Part shown: positions 48,100 through 55,932 of the stretch, in pieces
How positions within the stretch are numbered: position 1 is the first letter of the stretch
Layout: every line of letters begins with the position of its first letter
NCBI RefSeq assembly: GCF_017410345.1
Contig: NZ_JAFQQZ010000041.1
Location: 1 to 59,135, forward strand
Source of the DNA: Methanobrevibacter sp.
GTDB lineage: Archaea > Methanobacteriota > Methanobacteria > Methanobacteriales > Methanobacteriaceae
Length of the DNA: 59,135 nt
Direction: 5' to 3'
The notes under the pieces: generated by a model
What the model saw: the letters and a program-made list of their open reading frames with translations, nothing else
What the model was told of the DNA's origin: nothing
Database searches by the model: none
Made by a program: the position numbers and the translations under genes

Positions 48100-48924
48100 C
48101 TAATGTGATTCTAATAAATTTTTCCTATATATTTCTGTAGCATTATTTGAAAATGTATTGAAAATAACCTTTTCAATGCTTGTATCCTTATTGTTTTTCA
48201 AATAATCTCTCACAGTTTTTATTGCTAATCTTGAAGCCAAATCCTTTGGGAAATTAAACACTCCTGTTGATATGGAACAAAATGCTATGGATTTCAACCC
48301 TTCTTTATCTGCCAGTTCCAAACAGGATCTATAGCAGTTTTCAAGTTCTTCAATTTCCTCTTCATTTGGCTCTTGGCCATATGGTATGGCAGGGCCTACG
48401 GTATGTATGACATATTTGGAAGGAAGATTATAGGCTGATGTAATTTTTGCATTTCCATTTGGCTCTTCATGGCCTTGCTTTGTCATGATTTCATAGCAAT
48501 CCATTCTTAATTGGAATCCTGCAGCGGAATGAATCTGATTGTCAATGCAATTGTGCAGAGGAATGAAGCATCCTAACATCTGGCTGTTTGCTGCATTTAC
48601 AATCGCATCTACTTGAAGGCAGGTAATGTCCCCTTGCCAATATGCAATTTTAGAATCTATTCCATTAGCTTTATTCATTGTTTCGATATCTTCTGCTGAA
48701 ACCAAATTTTTGCTTTCAGTCTCTTCAGTGAGGATTCTATCTTGAATTTCATAATATTTATCACTTAATCGGACAGGGATTTGCACATTCATTAAGGCTC
48801 TTAGCAATCTTCTCTTATCTTCATACTTATCAGGAATTTCATAATCTTCCTCATAACTGCCATTCACAGACATCAATTCTTTTATTATAATGTCAATTTT
48901 CTTGTTCTTATCAAATTCATCCAT
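48100..48924 (-). CDS. Zinc-macrodomain ADP-ribosyl hydrolase
   Basis: This is a 274-residue protein. After an N-terminal helical region of about 90 residues, it has the macrodomain: YWQGDITCLQVDAIVNAANSQMLG near residue 95, HSAAGFQLRMDC, and SISTGVFNFPKDLAS near residue 215. The insert LHNCIDNQIH supplies likely zinc ligands, as in the macrodomains paired with SirTM. It should remove the ADP-ribose added by the sirtuin. GGAGGTAAAAT precedes the ATG. No lipoate-system gene (GcvH-L, LplA2), the usual bacterial partner, is nearby. Confidence 0.9.
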   Translation of the reverse strand: MDEFDKNKKIDIIIKELMSVNGSYEEDYEIPDKYEDKRRLLRALMNVQIPVRLSDKYYEIQDRILTEETESKNLVSAEDIETMNKANGIDSKIAYWQGDITCLQVDAIVNAANSQMLGCFIPLHNCIDNQIHSAAGFQLRMDCYEIMTKQGHEEPNGNAKITSAYNLPSKYVIHTVGPAIPYGQEPNEEEIEELENCYRSCLELADKEGLKSIAFCSISTGVFNFPKDLASRLAIKTVRDYLKNNKDTSIEKVIFNTFSNNATEIYRKNLLESH

Positions 48925-49188
48925 ATTTTACCTCCTTTTTAATTTTTTCTTACAATTTAATATTGTTCGCCATATATAAATCTTTTTTGTAACTTTTATG
49001 TAACCTCAAGCATATTTTTAATGCATGAACGGTTCTTCCAATTATCTTCATCTTTTTTCTATTTAAAATACTTAATTTAATTAATTATTGCTTATTTCTT
49101 CTTTAATAGAAAAACCTTTATAATTTTACTAATAAATCATAAAATAAAGAGTTCACATCTTATTTAATAATTTTATGGGGTTGTTTTA

Positions 49189-49994
49189 ATGGAATTCAAT
49201 ATTGTAAAGGAACTGAATGGGCAATTTGATCCTATTGTACTGATTAAAACAGATGAAAAGCCGGAGAATGCATTGATGCCTAAAGCAGGAAGAGGAGGCT
49301 GTGTAATGTCTTTGGTTGGACAGGCCATTGCAAAGAGGAAATAACCGCATTTGGCCGTGAAAACATCACTTGCGGAGGAGTGTCTGCAGGATTCGGTTGG
49401 GGAACCGGCTTTAAGACAGATAAGGATAGGGAGTTTCAGGCAACATTTTTATCTTTAGGTATTGAGTCTGCTAAGGATGAGGAATATTTCCTAGAGCGAT
49501 TGAGCTATTTGCCGGAACCTACTCAAAAGATGTTTATGAAAGGTGAAAGGATCTTTTCAGATTTTGATACAGCATATGAAAACATTAAGAACAGGCCATT
49601 ATATGATGAAGGGCACTATGTTGTCTTCAAGCCAATTGAGTTTCTTGAAGAGGATGAAGTTCCTGACTCAGTTGTTTTCACACTGAACACCATGGAATTG
49701 TCTGCAGTTCTTCAATTGAACGGTTCATTCAGGGCTGAAAGTGCCCATATCATGACCCCTCAAGCTTCCGCATGTCAAGCTATTGGTGCATTCACCTTTG
49801 AGCAAAAGGATAGTGAAAATCCTGTTCCTGTCTTAAGCCCACTTGACTTTGCAGCAAGGGCTCATATGAGGAGGCTGATTCCAGATGAATACATGAACCT
49901 GTCCATGCCTTGGAATCTGTTCTTAAGATTAGATGAATTAAGTAAAAATAGCGTTTTTCAAACCCATTTTTGGGAAGATTTCGGAAATAAATAA
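49189..49994 (+). pseudogene. DUF169-type gene with a frameshift
   Basis: The first frame, from ATG at 49189, reads MEFNIVKELNGQFDPIV up to GCVMSLVGQAIAKRK and then stops at 49344. The other frame goes on with EEITAFGRENITCGGVSAGF and runs to 49994. Together they give a normal DUF169 protein of about 268 residues. One missing base in the A-run at 49332-49334 explains the break. DUF169 proteins occur widely in anaerobes and methanogens, and their function is unknown. Because the second part is intact and well conserved, the break is recent or a sequencing error. Confidence 0.8.
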
Positions 49995-50052
49995 TTAAAA
50001 AGTGAAAAATAATCAGTGAAAAAAATAATGAAAATAAATAAGTTTAACTTAT

Positions 50053-50457
50053 TTATATTTCATATACTTTTGGAGGTTCTCCTGAAAAGTCGGCAATGGT
50101 TGCTTTGCCTTCTGAAATGGTAAATACTTCAAAGATTGGATTGTCTCCGCTTTCATATAATGCTTTCACTAAATCATTTGCATCAATGACTTTTTGCTTG
50201 ATTTCCAAATCATCGACAAATTCAACTTTTCCTGCAATTCTAATCCATTGGAATTCAGGAGTTGCTGCAGTCATTTCAAAGTTAGGGTTTGCTTCCAATT
50301 CCTTGTACATTGGTTTTTGATTGCTTGTACAGAAATAAGGTTTGTTGTCTTCAGCAAAGTAGAAAAGGATAGGCCTTACTTTTGCATTTCCGTCAAGTCC
50401 GAGAGTTGCCAAGTATTGTTGTGGGTTTTCAGTCAAGAATTTGATTACTTCTTCCAT
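50053..50457 (-). CDS. Pyridoxamine 5'-phosphate oxidase-like flavoprotein
   Basis: This 134-residue split-barrel protein starts MEEVIKFLTENPQQYLATLG and has RPILFYFAEDNKPYFCTSNQK and IRIAGKVEFVDD, the usual FMN-binding family blocks. It probably binds FMN or F420 and reduces a small substrate; it is unlikely to be a true PdxH. It is divergent from an HxlR regulator, and the shared promoter region carries mirrored operators, so its expression is probably controlled by that regulator. Confidence 0.87.
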   Translation of the reverse strand: MEEVIKFLTENPQQYLATLGLDGNAKVRPILFYFAEDNKPYFCTSNQKPMYKELEANPNFEMTAATPEFQWIRIAGKVEFVDDLEIKQKVIDANDLVKALYESGDNPIFEVFTISEGKATIADFSGEPPKVYEI

Positions 50458-50562
50458 TTTTTCATCTCCATAAATTATTTTAAATCTATATTTTTTCTTT
50501 ATTTCAAACGTTTTGTGTTTAACGTTAATTATAGATTATTTTAGGATTAATATAAAGGTTTT

Positions 50563-50578
50563 GTAACCAAAAAGTAAC
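50563..50578. promoter_or_regulatory. Operator copy for the flavoprotein gene
   Basis: GTAAC-CAAAAA-GTAAC on the plus strand reads GTTACTTTTTGGTTAC on the minus strand. It lies directly upstream of TTTATATTA, the likely TATA box of the leftward flavoprotein gene. Confidence 0.65.
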
Positions 50579-50620
50579 AAAATTAGCTTTAATCACCTTT
50601 TAGTAACTTATATGTGCTTA

Positions 50621-50636
50621 GTTACTTTTTGGTAAC
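50621..50636. promoter_or_regulatory. Operator copy for the HxlR gene
   Basis: GTTAC-TTTTTG-GTAAC differs at one of 16 bases from the mirrored copy at 50563-50578. It sits directly upstream of TTTTATAAATATT, the likely TATA box of the regulator gene. A half site TAGTAACT lies between the two, at 50601. Confidence 0.65.
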
Positions 50637-50690
50637 TAAAATTTTATAAATATTATTAAATAAAATACTTTTATTAGAAGAGGTGATTTG

Positions 50691-51071
50691 ATGGTTATAT
50701 TGGATGGCAGCATTTGTCCAGTGGATCAGTCCTTGAAATTATTTAGCAAAAAATGGCACATTCAGATTATTAGGGATTTATTCTTTGGAAAAAAGAGATT
50801 TAAAGAGTTTAAAGAGGATAAGCCTGATTTAAGCAATAAAGTTTTAACAGACTGCTTAAAGGATTTGGAATCCAATGGCCTAATAGGAAAAAAGACTTTT
50901 GAAGACAATTCTAAAGTAACTGAATACTATTTGACAGATGAAGGAAAAAGAATGAATAGAATTATTTATGAATTAGCTATGTTCACTTTAGAAAAAGATG
51001 ATTCCCCATCAGACAATAAACGTGATGAGATTATAAATTTATTCAAGACCACTTTAAATATTGATAATTAA
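50691..51071 (+). CDS. HxlR-family winged-helix regulator
   Basis: This 126-residue regulator has the HxlR pattern: ICPVDQSLKLFSKKWHIQIIRDLFFGKKRF near residues 7-36 and LTDCLKDLESNGLI plus EYYLTDEGKRM. The early cysteine is at the position used for redox or electrophile sensing in YodB-like members. GAGGTGAT decides the ATG at 50691. It probably represses itself and the divergent flavoprotein through the GTTAC-N6-GTAAC sites. Confidence 0.9.
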   Translation: MVILDGSICPVDQSLKLFSKKWHIQIIRDLFFGKKRFKEFKEDKPDLSNKVLTDCLKDLESNGLIGKKTFEDNSKVTEYYLTDEGKRMNRIIYELAMFTLEKDDSPSDNKRDEIINLFKTTLNIDN

Positions 51072-51171
51072 AAATATTTATAGATAAGAATAAGTATTAG
51101 ATTAAGTTTTAAAATAAGTTTTAAAAAAATTAATAGTTTTATAAAAAAAGAAAAAAAGAAAGTAAGTTAAT

Positions 51172-51780
51172 TTAGCTTAATTGACTTACTTTAATCAATG
51201 ATTCGATTGGGACTCCATCCACTTCTTCGAGTCCTGACTTATCGATCAATACAGTCACTACAACCGGATTTCCACCATGGTCCTTGACTACCTTGATTAC
51301 ATCCTTGATTGTGTCACCGCTGGTAGTTACGTCATCTACAATGACTATTTTTTTGCCTTCCACAGTACCGAAGTTGCTGCTTATAGCTCCTTCATCGCTG
51401 TTAGCTGCATTGGTTCTGTGTTTCTTAGGGTGGAAAATGGATATGCAAGTGGTTGTTCCAGTCAATTCCTCAATCACATCAGCCATCATGGTTGCAAATG
51501 GAATTCCGCTGGTTGCGATTCCCACTACAAGGTCGATGTCCCCATGCTTCAATGCAATGTCACTTAAGGCTGCTGAAACATATCTAAGTCTGGTTGCGCT
51601 TCCCCCTAAGCTGTTCCAGTTGATTGCAATGTCAACAGGAGCTTCTGCTGCAGGTGATTCCCTTTGTAAGGTCAACCATTGTGCTGTATCCATTGATACA
51701 TTAAGCTCATCAGCTATTTCCCCAGTGGTAAATCCATGGTTTCTAAGTTCTTGAGCTCTGTTAATAAGTTCTTGGTTCAT
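51172..51780 (-). CDS. HTH-PRTase regulator, GfcR-like (orotate PRTase-like)
   Basis: This is a 202-residue protein. The first 45 residues form a helix-turn-helix ([25 protein letters not shown]), and the rest is a type I phosphoribosyltransferase with [16 protein letters not shown] near residue 150. This is the architecture of the archaeal orotate PRTase-like family, whose haloarchaeal member GfcR is a transcription regulator of sugar metabolism. A phosphoribosyl compound is probably the ligand. GTGAGGAAAAATT precedes the ATG. Confidence 0.87.
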   Translation of the reverse strand: MNQELINRAQELRNHGFTTGEIADELNVSMDTAQWLTLQRESPAAEAPVDIAINWNSLGGSATRLRYVSAALSDIALKHGDIDLVVGIATSGIPFATMMADVIEELTGTTTCISIFHPKKHRTNAANSDEGAISSNFGTVEGKKIVIVDDVTTSGDTIKDVIKVVKDHGGNPVVVTVLIDKSGLEEVDGVPIESLIKVSQLS

Positions 51781-51866
51781 AATTTTTCCTCACTTATGAT
51801 TATAAATTAATTTTATTTTTTTCTTTAATGATTGGATATCTTTGATTTAAATGCGGATTGATATTT

Positions 51867-52814
51867 TTATCTAAAGTTGATTGGACTGTGTTCCTTAGAT
51901 GATTTGTTTGCTGCAAGAACCATCTTTAGGGCCTTAAGTCCGTCTTCACCGGTGATTTCCGGTTCCTCATCAGCTTCAATCTTGCATAGGAATGAGTTCA
52001 ATTCTTCACTTAATGGCTCTACAGGTTTGATTTGAATGTCTTGTGCAAACTTACCATAGACTTCAATGCTTTGGTCGATGTAGTCGATGGTGATTATTCC
52101 ATCGGTACCTGTAATTTCAATTTGTCTACGTTTGTAAGGAGTCAACCAGTTTACTTCCAAGATACCTGTAATGTCTTCATCAAAGCTTACCATGATTTCC
52201 GCATGGTCTTCAAAGTCTGATTGATCCAATATGCTGCTCATGGTAGCGTAGACCTGTTTGACCGGTGCTTCAATAAGGAAGTTCATTACATCCAAATCGT
52301 GAATTGCAAGGTCAATGGCCACTCCCACATCCTTAATTCTTGGGGGGAAAGGACCTACCCTTTTAGCTGAAATGGTTACCAAGTCACCGATCACTTCGTT
52401 TTCAATAAGCTCTTTAGCCTTTTGCACTGCAGGATTGAACCTTTCCACATGTCCGGTTGCAAGCTTTACGCCTGCTTCCTTTGCAGCATTGATCATCTCT
52501 TCCGCTTCTTCAGCAGTGAATGCGATTGGCTTTTCAACTAAAACATGCTTTCCATGTTTTATTGCTTCCATAACGACTTCGTGGTGGAAGGTTGTTGGCA
52601 CACATACGCTTACAGCTTCAATTTCAGGGTCTTTCAATAAGTCTTCAATTTCAGAGTAGCCTTTTGTCTTGTATTTCTTTACAACTTTGTCTAAGGTTGG
52701 TTTTACTACATCCGCCACCGCTACGAGGTTGGCGTTTTCCAATTTCGAATATACACGTGCATGGTTATATCCCATTGCACCTACACCTATAACTCCAACA
52801 TTTATAGTTCTCAA
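51867..52814 (-). CDS. Gfo/Idh/MocA dehydrogenase, probably UDP-GlcNAc 3-dehydrogenase
   Basis: This 315-residue NAD(P)-dependent oxidoreductase has the dinucleotide fold VGVIGVGAMGYNHARVY at the start, then the EKP motif in HVLVEKPIAFTAEE near residue 95 and HDLDVMNFL near residue 185. Methanobacteriales homologues are assigned as UDP-N-acetylglucosamine 3-dehydrogenase, a step to 2,3-diamino sugars of cell-wall or glycan polymers. The start is TTG at 52814, because GGAGGA lies six bases before it and no ATG fits. Confidence 0.85.
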   Translation of the reverse strand: MRTINVGVIGVGAMGYNHARVYSKLENANLVAVADVVKPTLDKVVKKYKTKGYSEIEDLLKDPEIEAVSVCVPTTFHHEVVMEAIKHGKHVLVEKPIAFTAEEAEEMINAAKEAGVKLATGHVERFNPAVQKAKELIENEVIGDLVTISAKRVGPFPPRIKDVGVAIDLAIHDLDVMNFLIEAPVKQVYATMSSILDQSDFEDHAEIMVSFDEDITGILEVNWLTPYKRRQIEITGTDGIITIDYIDQSIEVYGKFAQDIQIKPVEPLSEELNSFLCKIEADEEPEITGEDGLKALKMVLAANKSSKEHSPINFR

Positions 52815-53153
52815 AGATATTCCTCCAATTAATCAGATATATTTTTGTGGTTTATGACTTATAAATATTATTAAAATTTTATATTTTTTTATATAATTTT
52901 TTCTTAATAATTATATTATTAGCTCTTAAATTGGATTAAATTTAAAATAAGGGATAATTAGTGACTAATGTTCTTAAAATACTGTAAAAAATAGGATAAA
53001 TTAATTTTTAAGAATTTTTAAACTGTTTTTAAATTTTGATAAATTTTTGATTTCATGAAAATTCAAGTTTTTTCATGAAATGCATTTATCAGTTAAAAAA
53101 AATTTTAAAAAAGCAAATATTTTCAAAGAAGAAATCAGCTATTTTAGCTATTC
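52815..53153. other. Intergenic region with paired TTTCATGAAA palindromes
   Basis: This 339-base gap carries the promoter of the dehydrogenase gene and the 3' end of hemC. TTTCATGAAA occurs at 53051-53060 and 53071-53080, exactly 20 bases apart. The remainder is plain A/T sequence. Confidence 0.6.
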
Positions 53154-54023
53154 TTAAAGGAATTCAAGCATGTTATGGCCGATTTTCCTTCCCATATCTT
53201 CAGCTTCCCTAATGCTTCCGCTGATTTTATCCTTATATAGGATCTCCCCATTCTTATCAAGCAATATGGAATTAAGCTCCAGCTGATTGTTCTTTATTCC
53301 AGCTATTGCTCCAATAGGCCATTGGCAGCCAACTCCTATCTCTTCAAGTATGGTCTTTTCAGCCAAGACCTCCTGGAATGAGAAATAGTGGTTCAATTTG
53401 GCGATTGTTTCCTTGAATTCACTGTCTTTTCTTGTAATTACTGCCAAAGCCCCTTGGCCTGCCGCAGGCATTATGTAATCTGTTGGAAATTTGGTTTTTA
53501 TGTATTTCTGCAGGCCTAATCTGTTCAAGCCGGCCTCTGCCATGATTGTCGCATCCACTTCTCCATCCATGACCTTCTTGATTCTTGTTTCCACATTTCC
53601 TCTGATTGGCTTCAGTTCGAAGTCCTTGTCATGGAGCTTGCAGAATGCTTCCCTTCTTAAGCTGCTTGTTCCAAGTGTTGAGCCTTCCTCAAGCTCGCTC
53701 CAGCTGTAGTTTGAAATGAGCACTTCATTTGGACTTTCCCTTGGAGGAACTGCAACAATCTCAAGATCTTCGTTCAATTCGGTTGGCACATCCTTTAGGC
53801 TGTGCACTGCAAAGTCCACTTCCTCTTCAAGAAGTGCATTGTCAAGTTCCCTTGTAAAAAGTCCTTTGGAATCCATATTATATAACTGGGAGTTTGTTAT
53901 CTTGTCTCCCTTGGTCTTTATAATATTCTTTTCCACTTCTTCTCCAGTGATATTGTATAGACAGCTTCTGATGTAGTCTGTCTGTACAAGTGCAAGTTTG
54001 CTTCCTCTAGTTCCAACAATCAT
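53154..54023 (-). CDS. hemC: Hydroxymethylbilane synthase (porphobilinogen deaminase)
   Basis: This 289-residue enzyme joins four porphobilinogens into hydroxymethylbilane for all tetrapyrroles. GTRGSKLALVQTDY opens it; HSLKDVPTEL, GTSSLRREAF and RGNVETRIKK are substrate and cofactor-contact blocks, and the dipyrromethane cofactor cysteine is in GVGCQWPIGA near residue 230. The next gene upstream on the strand is cfbE, so early and last steps of F430 synthesis lie together. Confidence 0.95.
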   Translation of the reverse strand: MIVGTRGSKLALVQTDYIRSCLYNITGEEVEKNIIKTKGDKITNSQLYNMDSKGLFTRELDNALLEEEVDFAVHSLKDVPTELNEDLEIVAVPPRESPNEVLISNYSWSELEEGSTLGTSSLRREAFCKLHDKDFELKPIRGNVETRIKKVMDGEVDATIMAEAGLNRLGLQKYIKTKFPTDYIMPAAGQGALAVITRKDSEFKETIAKLNHYFSFQEVLAEKTILEEIGVGCQWPIGAIAGIKNNQLELNSILLDKNGEILYKDKISGSIREAEDMGRKIGHNMLEFL

Positions 54024-54190
54024 TTAATTCGCCTTGGCTTTTTATTGAAAAATTTGTGAATTTATAAAAATGAATTTAATGGATTAAATCATTTCCTTTA
54101 ATCTTTAACATATTAATTTTGTTAATTATTCTTAATAAAATTATTTAAATTTTTAATATTTTTATTCTTTCTCTTATTTTAATTATTATT

Positions 54191-55843
54191 TTAACGTTTT
54201 GACACTTGTGAATAATTTGATCTGTAAATGAATAGAATGTTCTTTTTATCTTTTTTTGCAATTTTTTGAGCTTCTTCATAATCTTCAAAAAACTCTATTT
54301 CATACTTATTCTCATTATTCTCTTCATTCAATGAATTTATCTTATCATACAGGCTCTTTCCCACTTCATCAGTTAAGATCAGATTAGTGTTTGGATTTTC
54401 AATCAGATATTCATCTAAGAATTGGGACAGTTTATCTTCATCTATCTCTTCACATGTGATTCCATACTTTCCACCAATGATGATATAATAATCGTCAATG
54501 TCCTTGATCATGTTTATTGAGCTTTCAATGGCTTTTGTATTGATGCCAGGATTGATTTCCTCAATGATTATCAAGTCATTTTCAGAATCGATTTGTTTCA
54601 CATTTGTTCGCCCATCGATTCCTTTAAAGTTTGATAAAGCATTCTGAATTGTTTCTCCATCGATGCCTAATGCTAGAGCAGTTGTGAGAGATACTAAAAC
54701 GTTTAGCACATGATGAGGTCCAGGAGCAAAGCAATGCACTATCAATTTACCATTTATTAATTTTTTATCAATTTTCTTCAAGTCATGATAAACAATTTTG
54801 ATAGTGGTCTTGTCAATGTCATAATCAATTGATTCACAGTAGACATTTGCATCATGGTCATTTAGTGAAAAGCTATTGATTTTATCTTCATATCCTACCT
54901 TTTCCTCTTCATAAAATTCATTCAATGTTTCATGTTCAATGACTACCAATGGGGATTTAAATACTTGCCTTTTGGCTTCTCTTGCATCTGACTGTCCTTT
55001 TGCAATGGAATAGTTTTCAACCAGATTGGTCAGAATTCCAATGTCTCCCAAGTCACAGATTCCCAATGAATTTTCAAATATGGCAACATCGTAATTCAAG
55101 TCCTTATATGGATTATCATTAAACTCTTCTTGAATGTCACTCTCTTCAATTCTTTCCTCCAAATCCAAATTCTTATCGCAAATCGGAAATGTGCTGCATT
55201 TTGGATGTGCTATCTTCTTAGCTAGTTGAATGGTGCTTATGATATTTGCAGGAGTTATGCTGATGTTCTTCTGCAAGATAAGCTTCTGCTCGTTATCATC
55301 GCTTTTTCTAAATAGATAGGCACCTAGACTTGATAATAGCAATGTGTTCCTATTGTTTTGTGAGAATATTTCTTTCAAGAGGAATGCTGTGCTTGTCTTT
55401 CCTTTTACACCAGTTATTTCAATGGTTTTTATGTTCTGCTTTTCTGTTTCCTCTTTCCAGTCTGATAAAACGAGTTCTGTAGCTTCATGATGGTTGATAA
55501 TGTCATATTGATTTAGAATAACTTGATTATTTGAATCAATAGAATCGGCTATTTCAATCAATAATTCATTCATATTTAATGAAGAGTGAATAGGATTGAT
55601 AATCAAGTCTTTTTCATCATCTTTCTTTTCAATCTTATCTATTGAATTTAATCTGAGCTGATTTCTAAATGAATCCAAGTCTTTTATTACATTAACGTTA
55701 TAAGTGTCTAAAAGACTTTCATCCTCTTCCTTCAATGTATTGTACAAGTCATATGCAAATACATTTTCATAGTTTTCTGATTTGGCAAGTTCAGAGGATA
55801 TCTTGACTCCCCCATGTGTCAAATCAACTAAAAAGACATTCAT
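54191..55843 (-). CDS. cfbE: Coenzyme F430 synthase (MurF-like)
   Basis: This is a 550-residue ATP-dependent ligase of the Mur family. It opens MNVFLVDLTHGGVKISSELAK and has the P-loop ITGVKGKTSTAFLLKE near residue 145 and PGPHHVLNVLVSLTTALALG near residue 395. CfbE closes the carbocyclic ring to give F430, the nickel cofactor of MCR. It is longer than the family members I know, partly through an acidic insert around residues 220-245. AGAGTGA decides the ATG at 55843 over a GTG nine bases upstream. Confidence 0.88.
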   Translation of the reverse strand: MNVFLVDLTHGGVKISSELAKSENYENVFAYDLYNTLKEEDESLLDTYNVNVIKDLDSFRNQLRLNSIDKIEKKDDEKDLIINPIHSSLNMNELLIEIADSIDSNNQVILNQYDIINHHEATELVLSDWKEETEKQNIKTIEITGVKGKTSTAFLLKEIFSQNNRNTLLLSSLGAYLFRKSDDNEQKLILQKNISITPANIISTIQLAKKIAHPKCSTFPICDKNLDLEERIEESDIQEEFNDNPYKDLNYDVAIFENSLGICDLGDIGILTNLVENYSIAKGQSDAREAKRQVFKSPLVVIEHETLNEFYEEEKVGYEDKINSFSLNDHDANVYCESIDYDIDKTTIKIVYHDLKKIDKKLINGKLIVHCFAPGPHHVLNVLVSLTTALALGIDGETIQNALSNFKGIDGRTNVKQIDSENDLIIIEEINPGINTKAIESSINMIKDIDDYYIIIGGKYGITCEEIDEDKLSQFLDEYLIENPNTNLILTDEVGKSLYDKINSLNEENNENKYEIEFFEDYEEAQKIAKKDKKNILFIYRSNYSQVSKR

Positions 55844-55932
55844 TGCTTTCACTCTTGATAATAATTGAATTGTTAAAAAATAGAATTGCTGTTTATAAAT
55901 AAAAATGATAATTAGAAAACATTTAAGAGTAA

